In this document: positions 5,626 to 12,977 of the stretch, in pieces | Position numbering within the stretch: position 1 is the first letter of the stretch | Layout: every line of letters begins with the position of its first letter | Source: Lachnospiraceae bacterium UBA3310 | GTDB lineage: Bacteria > Bacillota > Clostridia > Lachnospirales > Lachnospiraceae | DNA length: 16,216 nucleotides | NCBI GenBank assembly: GCA_002361355.1 | Contig: DESQ01000008.1 | Location: forward strand, 1-16,216 | Reading direction: 5' to 3' | The notes under the pieces: model-generated | What the model was told of the DNA's origin: nothing | What the model saw: the letters and a program-made list of their open reading frames with translations, nothing else | The model's database searches: none | Position numbers and translations under genes: made by a program

Positions 5626-8346
5626 TTACTCCGCTTCCCTGAGTCTCTCCACCACCGACCGTCTCATCACATAATGATAAGAGACAAGCGGAATGACCGC
5701 ACCCAGCAGGAGGAAGACCGGAGCCACTACAAGAATCGGCGCAACCGTCAGATGATAGCTGAAAAACCAAAACATTCCTTCCAGCACGCTGCTTGCCACA
5801 GGCCCCATAACAATCGTCAAAATTAAGGTAATTACGATAGAACTTCCCGCAAACACCATGCCCTCCGTAATCAGCATCTGATTGAGCTGTTTTCCTGTCA
5901 TGCCCACTGACTGCAATACCGCAAACTCCCGCTTTCTGGCCATAATGCCTGTGAGAATCGCGTTCAGGAAATTCAGGATTCCTACCAGACCAACAATCAG
6001 CGCCGCACCGCTGCCCACCATCATAAACATATTGCGGAAACCGTTAAACTCTTCCTCTTCCTTTTTTCTGCTCTCATAATCATACATGGAATCGTCGCCG
6101 CCCGCAAAATCCTGCATCCACTGTTCCACCTGTTCTACCTTATCATCCTCGCAGTCAAAGGCATAGTAGAGCACATCCGACGTGCCGGAATCCCGTATAA
6201 AGGTTTCCGCACCCATCACGAACTCATCCGCGCCATAATAACGGTAGGAAATCTTACCCGGCACCCTCACAAGCGCCGCCACCTCGTATACCTTATCCTC
6301 ATACACCTTGGCCCTCGTCCGGTACGGCTTTTCTTCAAGATCCTCATTCTCCCCGTAAACCTCCCCGGTCTCCGGGTCATAATACTCGTACTCTTTCACA
6401 TAGCGGATGGTAATCCGGTCTCCCAGCTTCGCCCAATGGGAATCCTCCTGGATATTGCCGTAATCGTCTGCTGAATAAACTGCCGCCACATAGTTGCCAC
6501 CATCTTTCAATTTATCGAGGTCGCCTTCCAGAAGATTCAGCTTATCCAGAACAAAATCCTCCATACCGTAAAGCTGCACACGATCGGCACACAAATCGCC
6601 CACCTTTTCCGTCATCTCCACATATTGCGCCACCTGCTCCGGACTGCCCCATTGCCCATATAATTTTCGCATCCACTCCTCGGGGACAAACTCCTCCGCC
6701 TCAAAGGATTTCTTATAAGTCCTGCCGCCTTTTACACCATCCAGCGCCTCAATCTGCGCGATGGCTTCCTCCGGCAAAACGCCTGTCTTGTCATAGGTAG
6801 CCGGCTGAAAATAAGGCGCCTCCGCAGTGATAAAATCCGTTACCATGCGCCTTAAGTATTTGTCCATATCGAAACCGTTTGCCAGAATAAATGTGATATT
6901 TAAAATCACCACGGCAAAAGACATGGAAATCACCGTGATAATCGTCTTACTCTTATTTCTGCCCAGATTCGCCAGCGCCATACGGAAAATGGACGCGCCC
7001 TTCTGCGGCATCCGCGATGAAAAACGCCTGTTTTTGGCGTTTTTCCGAGTGAAACTTAGAAGTTCTCCGCGAAACAGCCTCTGCTGTGAGCGGCTAGAAC
7101 TTCTTTTCACTCTTTTCACGCTGTTCTCGGTGTAGCGCACCGCTTCCACAGGGGAAATCTTCGCCGCCATCCTGCGGGGTTTCCTGCAGGAAAGCCATAC
7201 CGTCACCAGCGAAAACGCCGCCGCACCCAGAAAGATTACGGGGCTGATTGAATAGGCCAACATGATACCGTCAAGATTCGACACCACAATTCCCGTCATA
7301 AAAACCCCGATACCGTAACCGAGAGCCAGACCGACGGGAATCCCTAGCGCCGACAACAAAAACGCCTGCAGGGAAATGATCCGCTTGATCTGCTTTCCCG
7401 TAGTGCCGATGGTCTTAAGCAGCCCGTAAAAGCGCACATCGTTGGAGACGGATATCTGAAAAATATTGTAGATAATTAAATACCCTGTAAAAATGATCAA
7501 AAGCATTACCGCGATCAGGGCAAGCACCGTGGAAATATCTATGGCGTCCTCAAACTGCGCCGAGACATAGCCCCAGTTGACGCCGGTTCTGATATAGTTA
7601 TCCCCCTGATCCGGGCCTTCCGACTGGTAGCCATGCCGTTCCAGAATGGTATTCAGGTTTTCCTCTATGTGGGACGCGTTTTTGAACATCACATCCATAT
7701 TCCAAGTCCCGGTCATACCGTCCTTACCTTGTGTGTGCAGCTTTTCAAAAATTTCCTGCGTCCGGCTCTCGGGAATCAGCACATGGTTTGCCACAATGAC
7801 ATCATCATAGTCCCAGTAGCCGCACAGGGTAAAGGTCTCCGTCGTCTCCTCACCGTCCACCATAAAAGTCATGGTAAACTCGTTGCCGATCACAGGCTCC
7901 ACGCCAAGCAAAGACAATACCCGCAGGTCTGTCGCCGCCTCATTGGTGCCCTCCTTTGGAAGCCTACCCTCCTTCGGCTCTAAAAACATCCACTTCGCTA
8001 TGTTAGCGTCGCAGTAGCTGACCTCCACATGGCTCTTATGGAAAGGCTCTTTCTCCGGCATACCACAGAATATCCTTACACCGTATTCTTTGATCAGCGG
8101 ATCGTTCTTTAACTCCTTAAATTGTTCTTCTGTCAAATACTTAAAACCACCATGGGAATAACCGCCCACCTGCCGGAAGTTGGACTGCTCGAACCCGTGC
8201 TTGATTGACATACCCACCGTAAAAATAACCGTAAACAAAATCGTGGTCAGCGCAATCGCTGTCACCGTAATGATATTTCTGATCTTCGCCGCCTTGAAAC
8301 TTGCCACGCTGAGACGACGGATGATTTTTCTGTTGGAAACGTTCAT
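5626..8346 (-). CDS. Large FtsX-domain ABC transporter permease
   Basis: 906-residue membrane protein with two MacB/FtsX-type halves. Each has a transmembrane helix (about residues 24-48 and 470-495), a large extracytoplasmic domain (about 50-270 and 500-770) and three helices, eight in all. Such permeases pair with LolD/MacB-like ATPases to expel or sense peptides, lipids or antimicrobials. The ATPase gene ends three bases upstream. AGGAGG about 14 bases before the ATG lies within the ATPase end, consistent with coupled translation. Between the two halves, residues about 412-443 are a very basic, Ser/Arg/Gln-rich stretch encoded by two adjacent perfect-to-near-perfect palindromes (7019-7112). 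This looks like an in-frame inserted palindromic element. It falls in the cytoplasmic linker, where it may be tolerated. The substrate is unknown; context suggests cationic peptides or a lantibiotic. Confidence 0.85.
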   Translation of the reverse strand: MNVSNRKIIRRLSVASFKAAKIRNIITVTAIALTTILFTVIFTVGMSIKHGFEQSNFRQVGGYSHGGFKYLTEEQFKELKNDPLIKEYGVRIFCGMPEKEPFHKSHVEVSYCDANIAKWMFLEPKEGRLPKEGTNEAATDLRVLSLLGVEPVIGNEFTMTFMVDGEETTETFTLCGYWDYDDVIVANHVLIPESRTQEIFEKLHTQGKDGMTGTWNMDVMFKNASHIEENLNTILERHGYQSEGPDQGDNYIRTGVNWGYVSAQFEDAIDISTVLALIAVMLLIIFTGYLIIYNIFQISVSNDVRFYGLLKTIGTTGKQIKRIISLQAFLLSALGIPVGLALGYGIGVFMTGIVVSNLDGIMLAYSISPVIFLGAAAFSLVTVWLSCRKPRRMAAKISPVEAVRYTENSVKRVKRSSSRSQQRLFRGELLSFTRKNAKNRRFSSRMPQKGASIFRMALANLGRNKSKTIITVISMSFAVVILNITFILANGFDMDKYLRRMVTDFITAEAPYFQPATYDKTGVLPEEAIAQIEALDGVKGGRTYKKSFEAEEFVPEEWMRKLYGQWGSPEQVAQYVEMTEKVGDLCADRVQLYGMEDFVLDKLNLLEGDLDKLKDGGNYVAAVYSADDYGNIQEDSHWAKLGDRITIRYVKEYEYYDPETGEVYGENEDLEEKPYRTRAKVYEDKVYEVAALVRVPGKISYRYYGADEFVMGAETFIRDSGTSDVLYYAFDCEDDKVEQVEQWMQDFAGGDDSMYDYESRKKEEEEFNGFRNMFMMVGSGAALIVGLVGILNFLNAILTGIMARKREFAVLQSVGMTGKQLNQMLITEGMVFAGSSIVITLILTIVMGPVASSVLEGMFWFFSYHLTVAPILVVAPVFLLLGAVIPLVSYHYVMRRSVVERLREAE
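7019..7045. repeat. Terminator-like palindrome inside the FtsX gene
   Basis: Perfect 10-base arms GAAAAACGCC (7019-7028) and GGCGTTTTTC (7036-7045) with a 7-base loop. It would look like an intrinsic terminator on either strand, yet it lies in the middle of an intact reading frame. Confidence 0.75.
7047..7112. repeat. Long imperfect palindrome inside the FtsX gene
   Basis: Outer arms begin GAGTGAA (7047-7053) and end TTCACTC (7106-7112). They continue as AGAAGTTCT (7058-7066) against AGAACTTCT (7096-7104), then CCGC/GCGG (7067-7070 / 7090-7093) and ACAG/CTGT near the loop. With the adjacent palindrome it forms a unit of about 94 bases encoding the basic linker of the permease. Confidence 0.7.
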
Positions 8347-8349
8347 ATT

Positions 8350-9027
8350 TTAGACCGCCTCCTTTGTCACAATTCTGCCATCCTCAATGCGGATAACCCG
8401 ATCAGCCATCTGCGCGATCGCCTCATTATGCGTAATCATAACAATGGTCTGCGAGAACTTCTGACCCGTCACCTTCAACAAACTCAACACATCCTGGCTG
8501 GTTTTTGAATCCAGATTTCCCGTAGGCTCATCGGCCAGAATAATAGCCGGCTTTGATGCAAGAGCTCTGGCAATCGCCACCCTCTGCTGCTGTCCGCCGG
8601 AAAGATTATTGGGCAGATTGGCAAGCTTCGACGCAAGTCCCAGCGTATCTATGATTTCATTTATATATGTCTGATCCGGGCTGCCCCCGTCAAGCTGCAC
8701 GGGAAGAAGAATATTCTCATAAACATTTAATACTGGTACCAGATTATAATTCTGGAATACAAACCCAATCTTCCTGCGGCGGAAAATGGTCAGCTCCTCA
8801 TCCTTTAAAGTGAAAATCTCCTTGCCGTCCACCGTCACACTGCCTGACGTGGGGCGGTCAAGTCCGCCCAGCATGTGAAGGAGCGTGCTCTTACCGCTTC
8901 CGGATGTGCCCACAACGGCTACAAACTCGCCCTTCTCCACCTGAAAATTCACCCCGTCCAGCGCGTGAACTTCGTTTTCACCCGCGCCATATATTTTTTT
9001 AAGTTCCTGTGTTGAAAGTATTGTCAT
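8350..9027 (-). CDS. LolD/MacB-like ABC transporter ATP-binding protein
   Basis: 225-residue cytoplasmic ATPase that drives the FtsX permease encoded directly downstream. Walker A is GTSGSGKST (residues 40-48), the signature LSGGQQQRVAIARAL and Walker B IILADEPTGNLD, all intact and typical of the LolD/MacB/BceA group. The ATG at 9027 is chosen: the protein then begins as relatives do (MTILSTQELKKIYG), and AAGGAGG lies about 11 bases upstream. The frame stays open for 60 more codons to a TTG at 9207, but that stretch is made of two strong palindromes and lacks family similarity, so it is better read as a structured leader. Regulation by the adjacent two-component system is the usual arrangement for such transporters. 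Confidence 0.9.
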   Translation of the reverse strand: MTILSTQELKKIYGAGENEVHALDGVNFQVEKGEFVAVVGTSGSGKSTLLHMLGGLDRPTSGSVTVDGKEIFTLKDEELTIFRRRKIGFVFQNYNLVPVLNVYENILLPVQLDGGSPDQTYINEIIDTLGLASKLANLPNNLSGGQQQRVAIARALASKPAIILADEPTGNLDSKTSQDVLSLLKVTGQKFSQTIVMITHNEAIAQMADRVIRIEDGRIVTKEAV

Positions 9028-9061
9028 GCTTAACTTTTCCTCCTTATCTGCTATCAAAACT

Positions 9062-9110
9062 CGCAAACCCGCGCTTACGCGCTTCCTGTCCGATTTCATC
9101 GGACGTTTGC
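9062..9110 (-). ncRNA. Y-shaped structured leader element upstream of the ABC ATPase
   Basis: On the minus strand an outer stem GCAAAC/GTTTGC encloses two hairpins: GTCCGAT-GAA-ATCGGAC and GCGC-GTAA-GCGC, the latter with a GNRA-type tetraloop. The result is a compact three-way junction. It sits about 20 bases before the ribosome binding site of the ATPase gene. It may be a cis-regulatory RNA or part of a mobile palindromic repeat; I recognise no named riboswitch. The reported structure is read by eye. Confidence 0.5.
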
Positions 9111-9117
9111 TCGTTAA

Positions 9118-9172
9118 TGATGCAAGAAAAACAAATGCCTGCTTCGCAGTCGCTTGTTTTTCTTTTGCATCA
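9118..9172 (-). repeat. Second long palindrome in the ABC ATPase leader
   Basis: Arms TGATGCAAGAAAAACAA (9118-9134) and TTGTTTTTCTTTTGCATCA (9154-9172) pair over nearly their full length. A small inner hairpin CTGC-TTC-GCAG is at the tip. It lies eight bases upstream (in plus coordinates, downstream) of the Y-shaped element, and the two together occupy almost the whole leader of the ATPase gene. Confidence 0.7.
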
Positions 9173-9211
9173 ATTAAAAAATCTGCACCGCGAAGGCTCT
9201 CCTGCAAACAT
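9170..9211 (-). CDS. Possible 13-residue leader peptide before the ABC ATPase
   Basis: An ATG at 9211 preceded by GGAGG at ideal distance opens a 13-codon frame (MFAGEPSRCRFFN) that ends in TGA inside the second palindrome. A well-placed ribosome binding site and a stop in a hairpin are what an attenuator-type leader peptide would show. It could equally be a chance ORF, as no family can be assigned to so short a peptide. Confidence 0.25.
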   Translation of the reverse strand: MFAGEPSRCRFFN

Positions 9212-9228
9212 CGTCCTCCACAATACAG

Positions 9229-9237
9229 ATTATCTCA
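9229..9237 (-). promoter_or_regulatory. Possible internal promoter for the ATPase-FtsX pair
   Basis: Minus strand TGAGATAAT matches an extended -10 (TGnGATAAT) downstream of the histidine kinase stop. The -35 is poor, as expected for an activator-dependent promoter that a response regulator would control. Confidence 0.35.
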
Positions 9238-9240
9238 TAA

Positions 9241-9277
9241 CAATCTTTCCACATTCTTTCCGAAAGGAAAAAGATTG
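9241..9277. repeat. Inverted repeat between the kinase and ABC ATPase genes
   Basis: CAATCTT (9241-9247) pairs with AAGATTG (9271-9277), and an inner TTTCC/GGAAA stem (9257-9261 / 9266-9270) has a GAAA loop with a nine-base bulge on one side. No T-run follows on the minus strand, so it is not a clear terminator. It lies just upstream of the putative internal promoter and could be a regulator site. Confidence 0.4.
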
Positions 9278-9296
9278 TGACAGTTTTGTAAGAATT

Positions 9297-10217
9297 TCAA
9301 TCCACGGGAAGGTACAGGGAAAACGTCGTCCCCTTTCCCATTTCAGAAGCAAGCTGTATATATCCCAATTCCTGCTTTACAATCTCCCTTGCCAGATACA
9401 GGCCGATCCCCACGCCATCTTCGCCAGAAACCGCCGCCGAACGATAAAAACGTCCGAAGACCTTCGCGTGTTCCTCCTCGGCGATACCGATTCCCGTATC
9501 AGCCACTTCAATGCTAACGAAAAGCTCATAAGATTTAACGCTTACGGTAACGCCTCCCGTCTTCGTGTATTTAATGGCATTGTCCACAAGATTTCCCACT
9601 GCTTCCAGCGTCCACTTGGGATCAAAGCAGGCCGTAATGCCCTGCGCCTTTTCCACCGCCACATGCAAATACAACCCTTTTTCTCTGGCTCTTGTCCCGT
9701 ACTGCTTTTGCACCTCCTCCAAAAGCGCAGACAATTCCTTTTTTTCCGGATGGAGCACCAGAATACCCGTCTCCAATCTGGACGACTTGACCAGCGACTG
9801 GATCAGAAAATCCAGCTTCTTCACCTGGCTCTCCAACAGCGCAACCGTCTCACTGTCCTCTCCGCCCTCTTCCTCCTTTAACAGCTCCGTGTAAAGCAGA
9901 AGATTTGCAATGGGCGTTTTTGTCTGATGGGAGATATCCGCAATCAACGTTTTGATTTTATCCTGCTCCGCCGACAGCTTCCCCCTCCGGGTCTCCGATG
10001 CCGTCAGATATTCCGCCAGTTTATTTTCCATAGCGGCATACAGGGATTCGTCAAAAGTTTCCGCGCGGAAAGTCCCGTCCATAGCGGATTGTATCATGCC
10101 GCACATCCGTTTGAGACTGCGTCTTCTAAAATACCAGTCTGCAAAAATAACAATGATGGCGACAAGCAGAAAAAACAATCCCGCCGCAAAAAAGGTGATT
10201 CCTGTTTTCGTCTCCAT
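9297..10217 (-). CDS. Sensor histidine kinase, peptide-sensing type
   Basis: 306-residue membrane kinase with a single clear N-terminal transmembrane segment (residues about 6-27) and practically no extracellular domain. A DHp domain with the phospho-accepting H97 follows (H-box ADISHQTKTP), then an HATPase domain with N-box NLVDNAIKYT, DTGIGI and GVGIGLYLAREI. All catalytic boxes are intact. Kinases of this short type usually sense through the membrane or through a partner transporter, which fits the FtsX transporter encoded downstream. The ATG at 10217 is preferred because GGGAG lies about 11 bases before it. A GTG at 10235 would overlap the regulator gene end and has no ribosome binding site. 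It acts with the response regulator encoded directly upstream. Confidence 0.88.
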   Translation of the reverse strand: METKTGITFFAAGLFFLLVAIIVIFADWYFRRRSLKRMCGMIQSAMDGTFRAETFDESLYAAMENKLAEYLTASETRRGKLSAEQDKIKTLIADISHQTKTPIANLLLYTELLKEEEGGEDSETVALLESQVKKLDFLIQSLVKSSRLETGILVLHPEKKELSALLEEVQKQYGTRAREKGLYLHVAVEKAQGITACFDPKWTLEAVGNLVDNAIKYTKTGGVTVSVKSYELFVSIEVADTGIGIAEEEHAKVFGRFYRSAAVSGEDGVGIGLYLAREIVKQELGYIQLASEMGKGTTFSLYLPVD

Positions 10218-10225
10218 GATACCGC

Positions 10226-10954
10226 CTACTCCCACCGATACCCGATTCCATACACTGTCCTGATCTTATCCTGCGCGCCCAGCTTGTCCCGCAGACGTTT
10301 CACCGTGACGGACAATGTATTCTCATCCACAAACTCCGCATCTACAGACCAGATACAGTCTAATAATTTATCTCTGCCAAGAGTGATGCCGCAATTTTCC
10401 ACCAAAGCACGGAGTAGTTTCTGTTCGCTTTTGCTCAGTTCAACCTGTTCCTCTCCATGATAAAACAGCATCTTGTTAAAATGAAACCGGTAATCCCCGT
10501 CCACAATCCAGCCTTCTTCCGCTGCCTTATCACACTCCCGCGTATCCACCCGCCTAAGCTGTGTCGCCACCCGCGCCCGCAGCACCGCCAGGCTAAAAGG
10601 CTTCGTGATATAATCGTCCGCCCCCAGCTCTAATCCGGACACAATATCCGTCTCCATGTCATTCGCCGTCAACATTATGACAAGTATGTCATATTCCTTC
10701 TTTACCTTTTGTAAAAAGTCGAAACCATTTCCGTCAGGCAGATTTACATCCAGAACAATCAGATCAAATTCTTTCCGCACTTTTGCCGCATCATCCGGTT
10801 CTCCCTTTAGCAGAGCATCCGCCTCCCGCAGTGTGTGACAACTGACTGTCTCCGTCTCCTCATTTTCCAGGGCACGGCTCAGACCACTCGCCAGCGCCAG
10901 GTCGTCCTCCACGATCAGTACATGAAATTTTTCACCGCTGTTCTTTCCCGCCAT
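10226..10954 (-). CDS. OmpR/PhoB-family response regulator
   Basis: 242-residue DNA-binding regulator phosphorylated by the kinase encoded next. The receiver domain (about 10-130) shows the acidic pair E16/D17, the phospho-acceptor D69 in LIVLDVNLPDGNG, T96 and K118 in TKPF. The C-terminal winged-helix domain (about 148-240) ends with the characteristic VKRLRDKLG and VYGIGYRWE. The start has GAGG nine bases upstream. The gene begins 12 bases after the ABC exporter stop, so exporter, regulator and kinase are probably co-transcribed. The likely target is the downstream ATPase-FtsX pair and possibly its own operon. Confidence 0.92.
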   Translation of the reverse strand: MAGKNSGEKFHVLIVEDDLALASGLSRALENEETETVSCHTLREADALLKGEPDDAAKVRKEFDLIVLDVNLPDGNGFDFLQKVKKEYDILVIMLTANDMETDIVSGLELGADDYITKPFSLAVLRARVATQLRRVDTRECDKAAEEGWIVDGDYRFHFNKMLFYHGEEQVELSKSEQKLLRALVENCGITLGRDKLLDCIWSVDAEFVDENTLSVTVKRLRDKLGAQDKIRTVYGIGYRWE

Positions 10955-10966
10955 TGAATCCTCTTC

Positions 10967-12739
10967 CTATTTCATTTCGTTCGCCGTCACATAAAAATGA
11001 TGATAAATCCCGTTCTGCGCAAGCAGACTTTCATGCGTTCCCTCCTCCACAATTCCTTCTTCCGTCAGCACCAAAATGCGGTCGGAATTGCGAATGCTGG
11101 AAAGTCTGTGGGCAATGGTGATTGTGGTTCTTCCCTTCGCCAGCGCCTCCAAAGACTTCGCCACCTGAAACTCGCTCTCGTTATCCAATGCAGAAGTCGC
11201 CTCGTCCATAATCAGAATGGGCGGATTTTTCAAAAACACCCTGGCAATGCTAATCCGCTGTTTCTGCCCGCCGGATAGTTTAACGCCCCGCTCTCCCACA
11301 TACGTATCATACCCATCTTTGAGGGCTGTAATAAATTCGTGGGCGCCCGCCTGCTTCGCTGCTTCCATGATCTCGTCCCGGCTCGCATGCTCCCTGCCAT
11401 AGGCAATATTCTCATAAACCGTACCGGAAAAAAGATAGACATCCTGCTGTACCATACCGATGTTCTGCCGCAAACTCTTGAGTGTATAATGATGAATATT
11501 TTCTCCATCCAACAAAATCTCTCCCTGATCAATATTGTAAAAGCGCGGAATCAGATTGCAAAGCGTAGTCTTTCCGCCGCCGGAAGGCCCCACAATGGCA
11601 ATCTTTTCTCCTGCGCGAATGTCCAGATTCAAATTCCGAAAGACCACGTTATGATCATCCGGATATTCAAAACTTACATTATGGAACGAAATATTTCCCT
11701 GCGGATGCTCACATTCCACCGCATCCGGCTCATCGAAAATCTCGATATCGCTGTCCATAATCTGCACAAACCGCTCGATTCCCGTCATGCCGCGCTGAAA
11801 CTGTTCCGCGAACTCAATAATTCTGCGGATCGTAGCAATCAGTGTCGTCACATACATCACATATGCCACCAGGTCTCCGGGCGCAATTTTGCCATACACC
11901 ATAAAGATGCCGCCCGCCACAAGAAGCACCAGATACATCAATCCGTCAAAAGCTCTGGTGGTCGTCTGAAAAGCCGCCATAAAACGGTAGGTCTCTTTTT
12001 TAATACGGAAAAAATTCTGGTTATCCTGCTCAAACTTTTCCTTCTCTTTCTCCTCGTTGGTAAAGGCCTTGACCACCTTCTGTCCGAGAAGACTGTCTTC
12101 GATGCGGGCATTCAGTTCACCGATCTGCACTCTCTGTCTGCGGAACGCTTCTCTCATGCGCAGGTTGATCGTAATACATGTCACCGCCATAACCGGCACT
12201 ACCGCAAAGATAATCAGCGTAAGTCCCAGACTGATCCTTCCCAAAATAACAAAGGAAATGACCGCCTTGATTCCCGCAATAAAAAATTCTTCCGGACAGT
12301 GATGGGAAAATTCTGTCACATCAAACAGATCGTTGGTGATGCGCCCCATAATCTGTCCGACCTTGGTATTGTTATAGTATGTATCCGACAACTTCTGCAA
12401 ATGTGCATAGGCATCCCGGCGCATATCCGTCTCAATCCGCGTCCCCATAACATGTCCCGTATACGCCATATAAAAATTCGCTATGGTATCAACGATGCGC
12501 AAAACCAAATACAGCGCGCCCAGCCGCAGAATAACCGCCACCGTAAGGGATGCCAGATTGTTCATCCCCGTGTTGGTAATGTAGCGGATAATCATAGGCA
12601 GCACTAATTCGCAGACGGTCGTCAACGCCGCGCAGAGCAGATCAATGACAACGATCTTCCCATATTTTTTATAGTAGGGAAGAAATCTTTTCAGCAGTTC
12701 TCCCGACTGGTATGTTTTTGTGTTTTCCTGTGTACTCAT
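10967..12739 (-). CDS. ABC exporter, fused transmembrane and ATPase domains (MsbA/LmrA/YwjA type)
   Basis: 590-residue half-transporter that works as a dimer to export lipids, drugs or peptides. The N-terminal part (about 1-320) has six transmembrane helices. The C-terminal ATPase contains Walker A GPSGGGKTT, Q-loop VQQDVYLF, signature LSGGQKQRISIARV, Walker B ILIMDEATSALD and H-loop IAHRLSSI, all intact. The ATG at 12739 has only a weak AAGAGAG-type ribosome binding site. It lies downstream of a near-consensus promoter with an overlapping inverted repeat. It is the first gene of a probable five-gene unit that continues with the response regulator 12 bases later, which links it to a peptide or drug resistance function. 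The substrate is unknown. Confidence 0.9.
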   Translation of the reverse strand: MSTQENTKTYQSGELLKRFLPYYKKYGKIVVIDLLCAALTTVCELVLPMIIRYITNTGMNNLASLTVAVILRLGALYLVLRIVDTIANFYMAYTGHVMGTRIETDMRRDAYAHLQKLSDTYYNNTKVGQIMGRITNDLFDVTEFSHHCPEEFFIAGIKAVISFVILGRISLGLTLIIFAVVPVMAVTCITINLRMREAFRRQRVQIGELNARIEDSLLGQKVVKAFTNEEKEKEKFEQDNQNFFRIKKETYRFMAAFQTTTRAFDGLMYLVLLVAGGIFMVYGKIAPGDLVAYVMYVTTLIATIRRIIEFAEQFQRGMTGIERFVQIMDSDIEIFDEPDAVECEHPQGNISFHNVSFEYPDDHNVVFRNLNLDIRAGEKIAIVGPSGGGKTTLCNLIPRFYNIDQGEILLDGENIHHYTLKSLRQNIGMVQQDVYLFSGTVYENIAYGREHASRDEIMEAAKQAGAHEFITALKDGYDTYVGERGVKLSGGQKQRISIARVFLKNPPILIMDEATSALDNESEFQVAKSLEALAKGRTTITIAHRLSSIRNSDRILVLTEEGIVEEGTHESLLAQNGIYHHFYVTANEMK

Positions 12740-12823
12740 AAAGCTCTCTCTTTCACAAAAAATTTAGTTTATCTTCATTTCCCGAAAAATCTTCTCCGCT
12801 TTCTTTCAATCTCTTATCCCGTA

Positions 12824-12853
12824 ATTATATACTGTTACTAAAATGATTGTCAA
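12824..12853 (-). promoter_or_regulatory. Strong promoter of the ABC exporter and resistance operon
   Basis: Minus strand carries exact consensus hexamers TTGACA (12848-12853) and TATAAT (12824-12829) with an 18-base spacer. Transcription would start about 75-80 bases before the exporter start codon. It is the best promoter match in front of the five-gene block. Confidence 0.8.
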
Positions 12854-12872
12854 AAATTGATTTTACAATCAT
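12843..12872. promoter_or_regulatory. Putative operator overlapping the exporter -35 box
   Basis: Perfect 8-base inverted repeat ATGATTGT (12843-12850) / ACAATCAT (12865-12872). A nested palindrome TCAA-AAA-TTGA (12850-12860) begins inside its left arm. It covers the -35 hexamer, so a protein bound here would block the promoter. The regulator is not evident in the window. Confidence 0.55.
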
Positions 12873-12909
12873 AATCTCAATTATATATAAAATAAAAACC
12901 ACGATTATT

Positions 12910-12957
12910 CATAGAAAATAACAAAAGCAGTCACACCCGATAATGGCATAACTGCTT
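12910..12957 (-). terminator. Terminator of the DCD-fold gene
   Basis: Stem AAGCAGT/ACTGCTT (12925-12931 / 12951-12957), followed on the minus strand by a T-rich run TTTTGTTATTTT. It separates the DCD-fold gene from the exporter promoter, so the two are independent units. Confidence 0.65.
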
Positions 12958-12977
12958 CTGCATCATTTTGCAATAAA

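Noticed and set aside
9009..9881. 290-codon plus-strand frame across the ATPase leader and the kinase
   Set aside because: It overlaps two structured elements and the intact histidine kinase. Its composition is typical of antisense shadows.
11339..12607. 422-codon plus-strand frame opposite the ABC exporter
   Set aside because: The exporter on the minus strand has every ABC motif. The opposing translation is His/Gln/Arg-rich and has no family signature or ribosome binding site.
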